From a virus, in the IMG/VR virus record IMGVR_UViG_3300048592_000871, positions 1 to 41,743 of that record: 41,743 bases of DNA; one strand, written 5' to 3'. The notes beneath the pieces are model-generated. The model was not told the DNA's origin and ran no database searches. It saw only the letters and a program-made list of their open reading frames with translations. Every line of letters begins with the position of its first letter. The stretch's first letter is position 1. A program made the translations under genes and the position numbers. Shown one piece after another: positions 1-7,688 of this stretch.

Positions 1-1232
1 CGACGGCCAAGCTGGTGCCATACGCCCGCAATGCGCGCACCCACTCGGACGATCAGGTGACACAGATCGCCGCGTCGATCGCCGAGTTCGGATTCACCAA
101 TCCAATCCTGGCAGGCAGCGATGGGGTGATCGTCGCCGGACACGGACGGCTTGCTGCTGCGCAGAAGCTCGGGCTCGAGGCTGTGCCGGTGGTCGTGCTC
201 GACCATCTGAGCCCCACGCAGCGCCGAGCCCTGGTGATCGCCGACAACCGCATCGCCGAGAACGCGGGTTGGGACGAGGCGATGCTGCGCATCGAAATGA
301 CTGACCTGCAGGACGCCGACTTCGATCTGTCGCTTACCGGTTTCGATGCGGACGCGCTGGCCGAGTTGATGGCGGGCGATGAGCCGGATGGCGAGGGCGA
401 AACCGATGACGATGCGGTGCCCGATGTGTCCGAGACACCCATCTCGCGCTCGGGCGACGTCTGGTTACTGGGTGGCCACCGCCTGTTATGCGGCGACTCC
501 ACCGTGGCGGAGAGCTACGACCGCCTTCTCGATGGAACGCAGGTAGACATGGTCTTCACCGATCCGCCGTACAACGTGAACTACGCCAACAGCGCCAAGG
601 ACAAGATGCGCGGCAAGGATCGCGCGATCCTGAATGACAACCTCGGCGACGGCTTCTACGATTTCCTGCTGGCAGCTTTGACGCCGACCATCGCGCATTG
701 CCGGGGCGGCATCTATGTGGCGATGTCGTCCAGCGAACTGGATGTGCTGCAGGCCGCATTCCGCGCCGCCGGTGGCAAGTGGTCGACGTTCATCATCTGG
801 TCCAAGAACACCTTCACGCTGGGCCGCGCCGACTACCAGCGCCAGTACGAGCCGATCCTGTACGGATGGCGCGAGGGCGCGCAACGCCACTGGTGTGGCG
901 ACCGCGATCAGGGCGATGTCTGGAACATCAAGAAGCCGCAGAAAAACGACCTGCACCCAACGATGAAGCCGGTGGAACTGGTCGAGCGGGCGATTCGCAA
1001 TTCGAGCCGTCCCGGCAACGTAGTGCTCGATCCGTTCGGCGGTTCAGGCACCACGATGATCGCCGCAGAAAAATCGGGGCGCATCGCAAGGATGATCGAA
1101 CTCGATCCGAAGTACGTCGATGTGATCGTGCGCCGTTGGCAGGGCTGGACGGGCAAGCAGGCCACCCGGGAGTCGGATGGCGCGTTGTTCGATGATCAGG
1201 CGACGAGCGAGTCCTCGACGATCTCGCAGTGA
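1..1232 (+). CDS. ParB-domain / DNA methyltransferase fusion (5' partial)
   Basis: Prophage-type site-specific DNA methyltransferase with an N-terminal ParB/Srx-like domain. The reading frame is open back to base 3 (codons before the GTG at 15 read T-A-K-L), so the true start lies left of the window. The ParB part shows the typical GHGRLAAAQKLG and IADNRIAE motifs. The methylase part shows motif IV DPPYNV (about residue 185 of the visible protein) and, near the C-terminus, HPTMKPVEL followed by motif I DPFGGSGTT. The order IV then I indicates a beta-class N6-adenine or N4-cytosine methylase. Such fusions sit near packaging genes in many prophages and may protect phage DNA from host restriction; that role is inferred. 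Its last 37 bases overlap the convergent gene at 1196-1564. Confidence 0.9.
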   Translation, partial: TAKLVPYARNARTHSDDQVTQIAASIAEFGFTNPILAGSDGVIVAGHGRLAAAQKLGLEAVPVVVLDHLSPTQRRALVIADNRIAENAGWDEAMLRIEMTDLQDADFDLSLTGFDADALAELMAGDEPDGEGETDDDAVPDVSETPISRSGDVWLLGGHRLLCGDSTVAESYDRLLDGTQVDMVFTDPPYNVNYANSAKDKMRGKDRAILNDNLGDGFYDFLLAALTPTIAHCRGGIYVAMSSSELDVLQAAFRAAGGKWSTFIIWSKNTFTLGRADYQRQYEPILYGWREGAQRHWCGDRDQGDVWNIKKPQKNDLHPTMKPVELVERAIRNSSRPGNVVLDPFGGSGTTMIAAEKSGRIARMIELDPKYVDVIVRRWQGWTGKQATRESDGALFDDQATSESSTISQ

Positions 1233-1564
1233 ATCACAAAGCCCGTCAGGTAAGGCAGGCCGCGCGGGATGCCGTACTGCTTGCTGGTCTGGCGGCCAAT
1301 CGTCCAGCTCGTCCAGCGCTGAGTGGCCGTGTTGATCGCGTCTGCCAGGGTCTGCCCCTGGTACAGCCCGTTCTGGACATCGTCCGCAAAGTGGCGTCCG
1401 TGGCGGCTGTCGAGGAAGACCCGTACCGACTCGAGGGGCTGGCTCGTGGCGTCCGAGACGGCGGTCATCGCCAAGGGCCACGCGGCGCTGGCGTGCTCGT
1501 TCATCGTGCCCCAAAAGCCCCAGCTTTCGTTCTGGGTGGCAGGGATCTGGTTCGTGGTGTTCAT
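1196..1564 (-). CDS. Hypothetical prophage accessory protein (122 aa)
   Basis: I do not recognise a named family. The start is the ATG at 1564 (MNTTNQIPATQ), chosen because an AAGGAG Shine-Dalgarno sequence lies a few bases upstream (around 1572-1577). The longer frame reaching 1630 runs through the repeated 28-bp leader element and is probably not translated. The protein is soluble-looking, Trp- and Ala-rich at the N-terminus (WGFWGTMNEHASAAWPLAM), with no membrane segment. It is the last of three minus-strand genes (with 1663-2184 and 2268-2456) that share the same leader. Its 3' end overlaps the convergent methyltransferase gene by 37 bases. Function unknown. Confidence 0.7.
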   Translation of the reverse strand: MNTTNQIPATQNESWGFWGTMNEHASAAWPLAMTAVSDATSQPLESVRVFLDSRHGRHFADDVQNGLYQGQTLADAINTATQRWTSWTIGRQTSKQYGIPRGLPYLTGFVIHCEIVEDSLVA

Positions 1565-1604
1565 CGTTGGCTCCTTGGGGTCTGATCGTTGCGACACCCG
1601 TAGT

Positions 1605-1632
1605 AACGCGCTGTTCGATTGAGAAGCCAAGC
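1605..1632 (-). repeat. 28-bp leader element, copy A
   Basis: First of three copies of a bipartite element. On the + strand it reads AACGCGCTGTTC (1605-1616), six variable bases, then GAAGCCAAGC (1623-1632). It lies 40 bases upstream of the ATG of the minus-strand gene 1196-1564. The other copies (2224-2251, 2495-2522) precede the other two minus-strand genes at similar distance. The purine-rich flank GAGAAAGA (minus-strand sense) upstream is also shared with copy B. Its nature (operator, promoter, RNA leader) is not known. Confidence 0.75.
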
Positions 1633-1662
1633 GGGTCTTGGCCTCTTTCTCGATCTTTCTGA

Positions 1663-2184
1663 TCAGGCAATCCGGTAGATCCGCTCACCGCCCGTGGCCT
1701 TGTCCGAGACGATGGTCAGGCCAAGCTTTTTCTTGAAGGCGCCGGCAAAGGTGCCGCGCACGGTGTGCGCCTGCCATCCGGTCGCGCCGCAGATCTGAGC
1801 AATGGTGGCGCCTTCGGGGCGCTGCAGCATCCGGATCACTTCGGCCTGCTTGCTGTTCTCGCGAGTGCGGGGCTTGGCAGTCGCCTGCTCAGGACCCTTT
1901 TCCTTGGCCCACGTGGCCTCGGCTGTCGTCACGGCGGATTCGATCTCGGGGTCTGACGCGACAGGCGCGGGACGAGCCCGCCCCATCGCGTCGTAGCCCT
2001 CGGCGGCAATGAACCAATCGGTACCGTCGGTGGTGATCAGGGCGCGATTGAAAAGGCCGTCGATGACCTTCTTGCGAGCGCCGCCTTTGATGTTGTCGGG
2101 GAACCAGTCGATCTTGCCGCCGGTGTGTTCGAGGGCGTAGGCCAGTATCGAGTGCTGGGCCGGGGTGAATTGGGTGGTGGTCAT
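1663..2184 (-). CDS. DUF3489 domain protein
   Basis: A 173-aa protein that looks like the DUF3489 family, whose C-terminus resembles a winged-helix/HTH domain. The C-terminal third carries the family signature: KQAEVIRMLQRPEGATI, then ATGWQAHTVRGTFAGA, then a KKLGL strand. The N-terminal half (TPAQHSILAYALEHTGGKI, WFPDNIKGGARKKVIDGL) looks like a second, related unit. The start at 2184 is supported by AAGGAG six bases upstream. A longer frame to 2634 is open but runs through the leader repeats and lacks a ribosome site. It lies in a minus-strand group of small accessory genes beside the packaging genes. A regulatory or DNA-binding role is plausible but unproven. Confidence 0.8.
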   Translation of the reverse strand: MTTTQFTPAQHSILAYALEHTGGKIDWFPDNIKGGARKKVIDGLFNRALITTDGTDWFIAAEGYDAMGRARPAPVASDPEIESAVTTAEATWAKEKGPEQATAKPRTRENSKQAEVIRMLQRPEGATIAQICGATGWQAHTVRGTFAGAFKKKLGLTIVSDKATGGERIYRIA

Positions 2185-2223
2185 TTTCTGCTCCTTGGCA
2201 GTGGTTGATGGGGTGACGTGATG

Positions 2224-2251
2224 AACGCGCTGTTCCCAATTGAAGCCAAGC
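2224..2251 (-). repeat. 28-bp leader element, copy B
   Basis: Second copy: AACGCGCTGTTC (2224-2235), six variable bases, GAAGCCAAGC (2242-2251). It lies 39 bases upstream of the DUF3489 start at 2184, between it and the DUF6900-like gene. The six central bases differ in all three copies (+ strand: GATTGA, CCAATT, CAGATG) while the arms are identical. Confidence 0.75.
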
Positions 2252-2267
2252 GTTTTCCGCTTCTTTC

Positions 2268-2456
2268 TCAGTCCGGCTTCGCAGCCTGCCGACCCGCCTC
2301 GTAAGCGGCCATCAGGGCGCTTTTGACGGCCCAGACGCTGACATCGTGGAAGTCCATTCGGTTGCTGTTGCGAGTCTCCAAGGACTCGATGAACAGGTGG
2401 TCTAGCGCAATTTTCTGGAGCAGGTTTTCGAGGTCCTTGTCGTCTTGCCTGGTCAT
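2268..2456 (-). CDS. Small DUF6900-like protein (62 aa)
   Basis: A 62-aa acidic/helical protein resembling the DUF6900 family by its ESLETRNSNRMDFHDVSVW core followed by an Ala-rich helix ending AAYEAGRQAA. The start ATG at 2456 has AAGGAG about eight bases upstream. Function is unknown; homologues accompany DUF3489 genes in mobile elements. It is the first of three minus-strand genes reading away from the terminase genes. Confidence 0.75.
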   Translation of the reverse strand: MTRQDDKDLENLLQKIALDHLFIESLETRNSNRMDFHDVSVWAVKSALMAAYEAGRQAAKPD

Positions 2457-2494
2457 GTGCGTCTCCTTGTGACGTCGTTGATGCTGCTGACATG

Positions 2495-2522
2495 AACGCG
2501 CTGTTCCAGATGGAAGCCAAGC
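2495..2522 (-). repeat. 28-bp leader element, copy C
   Basis: Third copy: AACGCGCTGTTC (2495-2506), six variable bases, GAAGCCAAGC (2513-2522). It sits in the 118-base divergent space between the DUF6900-like gene (starts 2456, minus) and the small terminase gene (starts about 2575, plus), 38 bases upstream of the former. A lambda-type phage would carry its cos site just upstream of the small terminase gene, so this gap could also hold packaging sites. No cos sequence can be recognised by eye. Confidence 0.75.
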
Positions 2523-2574
2523 TCAATCCAGAGGAATGACGATCAAATGATTGAAGGGGCCACCGGTTCTCACC

Positions 2575-3111
2575 ATGGGCATTTCGATACGCGCTTACAG
2601 CCGCCACCGTGGCGTGACCGACACAGCTGTTCACAAGGCGATTCGCGCCGGGCGCATCACGCCAGAGGCTGACGGAACCATCGATGCCGACCGTGCGGAT
2701 CGCGAGTGGGCGCGCAACTCGGATGCGCCCAAGGCAGGCACCCGTGCCAAGGCGACGAAAGTGGTCGTACCGGAATCAGGCACACCGTCGACCGATGGAC
2801 CGGCCGCCTTGCCCACGGGTGGCACGTCGTTGCTCCAGGCGCGCACGGTCAACGAAGTGGTCAAGGCGCAAACCAACAGGGTTCGATTGGCCCGTCTCAA
2901 AGGTGAGCTGGTCGATCGGCCACAGGCCATCGCGCATGTATTCAAGCTGGCGCGCTCCGAGCGCGATGCGTGGCTCAACTGGCCCGCGCGCATCTCGGCG
3001 CAGATGGCCGCCAAGCTCGATGTCGATCCGCACGCCATGCACGTAGCGCTGGAAGCCGCTGTGCGCGATCACCTGCAAGAGCTGGGCGAACTTCGTCCTC
3101 GGGTGGACTGA
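2575..3111 (+). CDS. Terminase small subunit-like DNA-packaging protein
   Basis: A 178-aa protein immediately upstream of the GpA-type large terminase, the position of lambda Nu1. The N-terminus (residues 3-25, YSRHRGVTDTAVHKAIRAGRI) looks like a helix-turn-helix that would bind the packaging site. A low-complexity Ala/Thr/Pro linker follows, then a helical C-terminal part (ERDAWLNWPARISAQMAAKL) expected to contact the large subunit. The ATG at 2575 is preferred over the upstream TTG at 2551; neither has a strong ribosome site. Its TGA overlaps the ATG of the large subunit (TGATG at 3109-3113), suggesting translational coupling. Confidence 0.75.
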   Translation: MGISIRAYSRHRGVTDTAVHKAIRAGRITPEADGTIDADRADREWARNSDAPKAGTRAKATKVVVPESGTPSTDGPAALPTGGTSLLQARTVNEVVKAQTNRVRLARLKGELVDRPQAIAHVFKLARSERDAWLNWPARISAQMAAKLDVDPHAMHVALEAAVRDHLQELGELRPRVD

Positions 3112-5072
3112 TGCTGGATGTGGATTACGAAGGCGCGGCGGAAATCGAGCGCGCCTGGCGCGAAGGACTGACGCCGGACCCATTGCTGACCGTATCCGAA
3201 TGGTCGGATCGGCACCGGATGCTCTCCAGCAAGGCATCCGCTGAGCCGGGACGCTGGCGGACCAGCCGCACGCCGTACCTGAAGGCGATCATGGACTGCC
3301 TGTCGCCGACCTCGCCGGTCGAGCGCGTGGTGTTCATGAAGGCCGCCCAGCTCGGCGCGACGGAGATGGGTTCGAACTGGATCGGCTACGTGATCCACCA
3401 CGCGCCAGGGCCAATGATGGCTGTGTGGCCGACAGTGGAAATGGCTAAGCGCAACTCCAAGCAGCGTATCGATCCGCTGATCGAGGAGTCGGGTGTTCTG
3501 GCCGAGCTAATTGCACCGGCCAGGAGCCGGGACTCGGGCAACACCATTCTCGCGAAGGAGTTCCGGGGCGGCGTCCTGGTAATGACGGGCGCCAACAGCG
3601 CGGTCGGACTGCGATCGATGCCAGTGCGCTACCTGTTCCTCGACGAGGTGGATGGCTATCCGCTGGACGTCGAGGGCGAAGGCGATGCGATTTCGCTGGC
3701 CGAAGCGCGTACCCGAACCTTCGCGCGCCGCAAGATCTTCATCGTCTCGACGCCGACGATCTCGGGTGCGAGCGCCATCGAACGGGAATATGAGGCATCT
3801 GATCAGCGACGCTACTTTGTGCCCTGTCCACACTGCTCGCATCGCCAGTGGCTGCGATTCGAGCAACTGCGGTGGGAAAAGGGTCAGCCGGAGAGCGCCG
3901 CCTACGTCTGTGAGTCCTGCGATGTACCGATTTTGGAGCACCACAAGACCTGGATGCTGGAACACGGCGAGTGGCGCGCATTGGCACCAGAGAACGGCGC
4001 CAAGACCGCAGGCTTCCACTTGTCGTCGCTCTACAGCCCGGTGGGCTGGCGCAGTTGGCGTGAGATTGCCGTTACCTGGGAACTGGTCGTGAGCAAGGAG
4101 TCAGGATCGGCGGCAGCCATCAAGACGTTCAAGAACACGGAACTGGGCGAGACCTGGGTCGAGGAAGGCGAAGCGCCGGATTGGCAACGCCTCGTCGAGC
4201 GGCGCGAGGACTACCCGGTCGGATCGATTCCTCCCGGTGGACTCTTGCTGGTCGGCGGCGCTGATGTACAGAAGGACCGCATTGAGGCCTCCATTTGGGC
4301 CTTCGGTCGCGGCAAGGAGTCCTGGCTGGTCGAGCATCGCGTGTTGATGGGCGATACGGCCCGAGACGCGGTCTGGAAACAACTGGCGGATCTACTTGCG
4401 GAGAACTGGACGCATGCGTCCGGCGCGGCACTGCCGCTGGCACGATTCGCCTTGGATACCGGGTTTGCCACCCAAGAGGCCTACACCTTCGTGCGGGCCT
4501 GTCGGGACCCGCGCGTCATGGCCGTCAAGGGTGTTGCGCGTGGCGCGGCACTGATCGGTACGCCCACCGCCGTGGATATCTCGAAGGGCGGTAAGAAGCT
4601 GCGCCGGGGCATCAAGGTGTTCTCGGTCGCCGTCGGCATTGCCAAGCTCGAGCTCTACAACAACCTGCGCAAATCGGCGGATGTGGCCGAGGACGGAACG
4701 AGTCCGGTCTACCCAGCAGGGTTCATCCATCTGCCACATGTGGACGCAGAGTTCATCCAGCAGCTGTGTTCGGAACAACTGATCACACGCCGTAACCGGA
4801 ATGGCTTTCCCATCCGGGAGTGGCAAAAGATGCGCGAGCGTAACGAGGCCCTGGACTGCTACGTCTACGCACGCGCCGCCGCTTCAGCGGCAGGACTGGA
4901 TCGCTTCGACGAGCGCCATTGGCGCGAGCTGGCCCGACAACTGGGGATGGCCGATCCGCCTGAACCAACTGCCACCGTAACGACTGACGAGGCCACCCAA
5001 CGCGGTGGCCTCGCTGTTTCTGGGCCAGGTCGCCGCGCACGCCAGTTGGTGCGCAGCCGCTGGCTCTCCTGA
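3111..5072 (+). CDS. Phage terminase large subunit, GpA family
   Basis: A 653-aa packaging motor ATPase/nuclease of the lambda gpA type. It translocates phage DNA into the prohead and cuts concatemers. The Walker A-like loop is the deviant KAAQLGATE (residues 77-85) usual for this family, and Walker B is YLFLDEVD (174-181). A zinc-ribbon pair CPHC...CESC follows at about residues 237-275. The C-terminus ends in the familiar basic VRSRWL. The start at 3111 is fixed by the TGATG overlap with the small subunit; an upstream open frame back to 2970 overlaps that gene and is rejected. A perfect hairpin lies in its 3' end (4989-5012). Confidence 0.95.
   Translation: MLDVDYEGAAEIERAWREGLTPDPLLTVSEWSDRHRMLSSKASAEPGRWRTSRTPYLKAIMDCLSPTSPVERVVFMKAAQLGATEMGSNWIGYVIHHAPGPMMAVWPTVEMAKRNSKQRIDPLIEESGVLAELIAPARSRDSGNTILAKEFRGGVLVMTGANSAVGLRSMPVRYLFLDEVDGYPLDVEGEGDAISLAEARTRTFARRKIFIVSTPTISGASAIEREYEASDQRRYFVPCPHCSHRQWLRFEQLRWEKGQPESAAYVCESCDVPILEHHKTWMLEHGEWRALAPENGAKTAGFHLSSLYSPVGWRSWREIAVTWELVVSKESGSAAAIKTFKNTELGETWVEEGEAPDWQRLVERREDYPVGSIPPGGLLLVGGADVQKDRIEASIWAFGRGKESWLVEHRVLMGDTARDAVWKQLADLLAENWTHASGAALPLARFALDTGFATQEAYTFVRACRDPRVMAVKGVARGAALIGTPTAVDISKGGKKLRRGIKVFSVAVGIAKLELYNNLRKSADVAEDGTSPVYPAGFIHLPHVDAEFIQQLCSEQLITRRNRNGFPIREWQKMRERNEALDCYVYARAAASAAGLDRFDERHWRELARQLGMADPPEPTATVTTDEATQRGGLAVSGPGRRARQLVRSRWLS
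4989..5012. other. Perfect 9-bp hairpin inside the terminase gene
   Basis: GAGGCCACC (4989-4997), six-base loop, GGTGGCCTC (5004-5012), followed by GCTGTTTC. The stem is perfect and GC-rich, but the T-tract is only three bases, so it is a poor terminator. It lies about 60 bases before the terminase stop codon. Confidence 0.6.
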
Positions 5073-5089
5073 TCAACAAAGGACATCCC

Positions 5090-5581
5090 ATGAGTTTGCA
5101 GACCCGTATCGAGAGCCTGGTGATTCGCATCGCCCAGGAGTTCAACACGCTCAACGGTAAGACCGGCACGTTGGCGAGCCTGACCACCACCGACAAGTCG
5201 AGTCTGGTGGCCGCCATCAACGAGCTTCAGTCAGCCGTTCTCAGCGGCACCGGCATCGACGACGCCAACGTAGCGCTGACCACCACCTACTCGTCGACCA
5301 AGATCGTCACGCTGCTCGATACGCTCAAGACCGAGATCCTGGGCGGCGCAGATGCTGCCTACGACACGCTGGTCGAGATCCAGCAGTTGCTACAAGACGG
5401 GACCAGCGGCCTTGATGCGCTGCTCGCGGCCATCAACAACCGCGTGCGCTTCGATGCCGCGCAGACGCTGACCGTCATCGAGCAACAGCAGGCCCGATCA
5501 AACATCGGCGCCATTGCACTGACGGCCATTGGCGATGCCGACACCGACTTTGTCGCCGTGTTCGAGGGAGCGCTGGTCTGA
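5090..5581 (+). CDS. Tail-fibre-like phage structural protein
   Basis: A 163-aa protein with features of phage tail fibre or baseplate-fibre segments: an N-terminal helix, a DKSSLVAAINEL motif (residues 36-47) common in trimeric fibre repeats, and a C-terminal EQQQARSNIGA motif usually found at fibre repeat boundaries. It has a ribosome site (AAAGGA) before the ATG at 5090. The place is odd: it lies between the large terminase and the head connector, not in the tail region. It is coupled to the next gene by a TGATG overlap at 5579-5583. A fibre role is inferred from motifs only. Confidence 0.65.
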   Translation: MSLQTRIESLVIRIAQEFNTLNGKTGTLASLTTTDKSSLVAAINELQSAVLSGTGIDDANVALTTTYSSTKIVTLLDTLKTEILGGADAAYDTLVEIQQLLQDGTSGLDALLAAINNRVRFDAAQTLTVIEQQQARSNIGAIALTAIGDADTDFVAVFEGALV

Positions 5582-5973
5582 TGTCGCTTGCCGATCGAGT
5601 CGCATCTCTCGCCGCGCGCATTGGCATCGAGGTGAAAGCCAAGATCGACGCATCTCATCCGGGGCTTGCTCGCGCGTGGGTGAGCTTTGGCTACGTCAAC
5701 GGGCAGATGGTGATGCACAGCGCTCGTAACGTCGTGAGCGTGGAGCGTCTGGCGACCGGTCGTTACCGCGTCCATTTCACGCAACCGATGTCCGATACAG
5801 ATTACTGCTGGATTGCACTGGCGCGCAGCAGCACCGACAACGGCACACAGCGGGTCGCCATCGTGCGTGCCAGCACCGACCAAAAGACTGCCAACTACGT
5901 TGATGTCGCCTGCGCCACGATGGCGACGTCGTTTGCCGACTCCACCGAGATCAACCTGGTGGTGTATCGCTGA
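5581..5973 (+). CDS. Tail-fibre C-terminal-domain-like protein
   Basis: A 130-aa protein resembling the C-terminal beta-rich modules of many tail fibres: WVSFGYVNGQMVMHSARNV, then GRYRVHFTQPMSDTDYCW, then an alternating beta pattern ending TEINLVVYR. In fibres this pattern reads as W-x-F-G...I-x-x-S-x-N-V...G-x-Y-x-V-x-F-x-x-x-M. The N-terminus (MSLADRVASLAARIG) echoes that of the preceding gene (MSLQTRIESLVIRIA), suggesting partner or paralogous fibre subunits. It overlaps both neighbours by TGATG. It could be a receptor-binding protein or a capsid-surface fibre; not proven. Confidence 0.6.
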   Translation: MSLADRVASLAARIGIEVKAKIDASHPGLARAWVSFGYVNGQMVMHSARNVVSVERLATGRYRVHFTQPMSDTDYCWIALARSSTDNGTQRVAIVRASTDQKTANYVDVACATMATSFADSTEINLVVYR

Positions 5974-6194
5974 TGGCCTACACCCAATCCCAACTCGATG
6001 CGCTCGAAGCAGCGCTGGCCAAGGGCGAGCGCCGCGTGAGTTTCGGCGACAAGACCATCGAGTACCGCACCGTCGAGGAACTGGGTGCCGCCATTCGCGA
6101 GGTCAAACGAGGTCTGTTTGATGACGCCGTCGCCACCGGTCTGTGGCCAGGCGCTCCGCGCCAGATCCGCGTCGCGACCCGGAAGGCCACCTGA
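5973..6194 (+). CDS. gpW-like head-tail connector protein
   Basis: A 73-aa protein matching the lambda gpW family in size, position and pattern: YTQSQLDALEAALAKGERRV, then VEYRT-like strand (IEYRTVEEL), then a helix ending in a conserved Arg-rich tail. gpW joins after DNA packaging and is needed for tail attachment. It starts by TGATG overlap with the preceding gene and ends by TGATG overlap with the portal gene, exactly the lambda W-B order. Confidence 0.85.
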   Translation: MAYTQSQLDALEAALAKGERRVSFGDKTIEYRTVEELGAAIREVKRGLFDDAVATGLWPGAPRQIRVATRKAT

Positions 6195-7687
6195 TGAGCT
6201 GGTTCTCCAAACTTCGACGAGGTCTGTTTGGTGGCCCGTCACCGACCTATGACGGCATCGGCGGTGGCCGACGCGCGATTGCCTGGCAGGTCAGCAACCC
6301 TGGCGCGGTCGCCGCGCTGGCCTTCACCCAGAACGAGCTCCGAGCCAAGAGCCGGGATCTGGTGCGACGCAACGCTTGGGCGGCTGCCGGCGTCGAAGCC
6401 TTCGTCGCCAACGCGATCGGCACCGGCATCAAGCCGCAGTCGATGCTCCCGGACAACGCGCTTCGAGAAACCATTCATTCGCTCTGGCGGGAATGGTGTG
6501 AAGAGGCAGATGCAGCTGCATTGACCGACTTCTACGGCCTGCAGGCACTCGCGTGCCGGGCAATGCTGGAAGGTGGGGAAGCCCTGGTGCGGCTGCGCTT
6601 TCGCCGCCCGGAAGATGGTCTGGCGGTCGGTCTGCAGCTCCAAGTGCTGGAACCGGAGCACCTGCCCACGACGATGAACCTGGAGCTCCCCTCCGGCAAC
6701 GTGGTGCGGGCCGGCATCGAGTTCGATCGTCTCGGGCGCCGCGTCGCCTACCACGTGTATCGCTCGCATCCCGGCGATGGTGCGCTGGCGCCTATGTCCG
6801 GCACGGGCGGAATGGATACCGTGCGCGTGCCCGCTGACGAGATCATTCACATGTTCCGTCCGCTTCGTCCTGGCCAGATCCGGGGCGAGCCATGGTTGGC
6901 ACGAGCGCTGGTCAAGCTCAATGAGTTGGACCAGTACGACGACGCCGAACTGGTACGCAAGAAGACGGCAGCAATGTTCGCGGGCTTCATCACACGTCTG
7001 GCGCCCGAGGACAACCTCATGGGCGAAGGGCTGGCGGATGCCAACGGCGTGTCCCTGGCGGGCCTCGAACCCGGGACCATGCAGTTGCTGGAGCCTGGTG
7101 AGGACGTCAAGTTCAGCCAACCGGCAGACGTCGGCGCCAGCTACGCCGAATTCCTGCGCATGCAGTTCCGGGCAGTTGCTGCAGCGATGGGCATCACCTA
7201 CGAAATGCTCACCGGCGATCTGACGCAGGTGAACTACTCGTCGATTCGCGCCGGCTTGCTGGAGTTTCGCCGCCGCTGCGAGGCAATCCAGCATGGCGTG
7301 ATCGTTCATCAGCTCTGCCGACCGATCTGGCGGGCATGGATGGAACAGGCTGCGCTCGAAGGCGCACTCGACCTCCCCGGCTTCGTCGGACGCAAACGGG
7401 AATACCTGGCCGCGAAGTGGATTCCGCAGGGCTGGCAGTGGGTCGACCCAAAGAAGGAGTTCGACGCGATGCTCACCGCGATTCGCGCCGGACTGCTTTC
7501 ACGCTCCGAGGCCATTTCGGCCTTCGGCTACGACGCCGAGGACATCGACCGCGAGATCGCGGCGGACAACCAGCGGGCCGACGAACTCGGCCTGGTTTTC
7601 GATTCCGACCCGCGCCACGACAAAGCGCCCGTCAACGCGGCGGCGACAGCCACCCCGGCTCCGCCGCAAGAACCCCAGGACAACTGA
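6194..7687 (+). CDS. Portal protein, lambda gpB family
   Basis: A 497-aa portal subunit; twelve copies form the head vertex through which DNA enters and to which the tail joins. Family features include RDLVRRNAWAAAGVEAFVAN near the N-terminus, GEALVRLRF, LQVLEPEHLP, HMFRPLRPGQIRGEPWL and YEMLTGDLTQVNYSSIRAG. The C-terminus is a Pro/Ala-rich tail. The ATG at 6194 is set by the TGATG overlap with gpW; an open stretch back to 6143 overlaps gpW and is rejected. Confidence 0.95.
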   Translation: MSWFSKLRRGLFGGPSPTYDGIGGGRRAIAWQVSNPGAVAALAFTQNELRAKSRDLVRRNAWAAAGVEAFVANAIGTGIKPQSMLPDNALRETIHSLWREWCEEADAAALTDFYGLQALACRAMLEGGEALVRLRFRRPEDGLAVGLQLQVLEPEHLPTTMNLELPSGNVVRAGIEFDRLGRRVAYHVYRSHPGDGALAPMSGTGGMDTVRVPADEIIHMFRPLRPGQIRGEPWLARALVKLNELDQYDDAELVRKKTAAMFAGFITRLAPEDNLMGEGLADANGVSLAGLEPGTMQLLEPGEDVKFSQPADVGASYAEFLRMQFRAVAAAMGITYEMLTGDLTQVNYSSIRAGLLEFRRRCEAIQHGVIVHQLCRPIWRAWMEQAALEGALDLPGFVGRKREYLAAKWIPQGWQWVDPKKEFDAMLTAIRAGLLSRSEAISAFGYDAEDIDREIAADNQRADELGLVFDSDPRHDKAPVNAAATATPAPPQEPQDN

Positions 7688-7688
7688 C

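Noticed and set aside
2492-2539. Tiny + strand frame (MNALFQMEAKLNPEE) over leader copy C, with a similar one over copy B
   Set aside because: Copy A lacks the start codon and has an in-frame stop within the element, so conservation is at DNA or minus-strand RNA level rather than as a + strand peptide.
6108-6232. Repeated ACGAGGTCTGTTTG in the gpW and portal genes
   Set aside because: Only 14 bases, in coding sequence for RGLF in both genes; likely chance or protein constraint.
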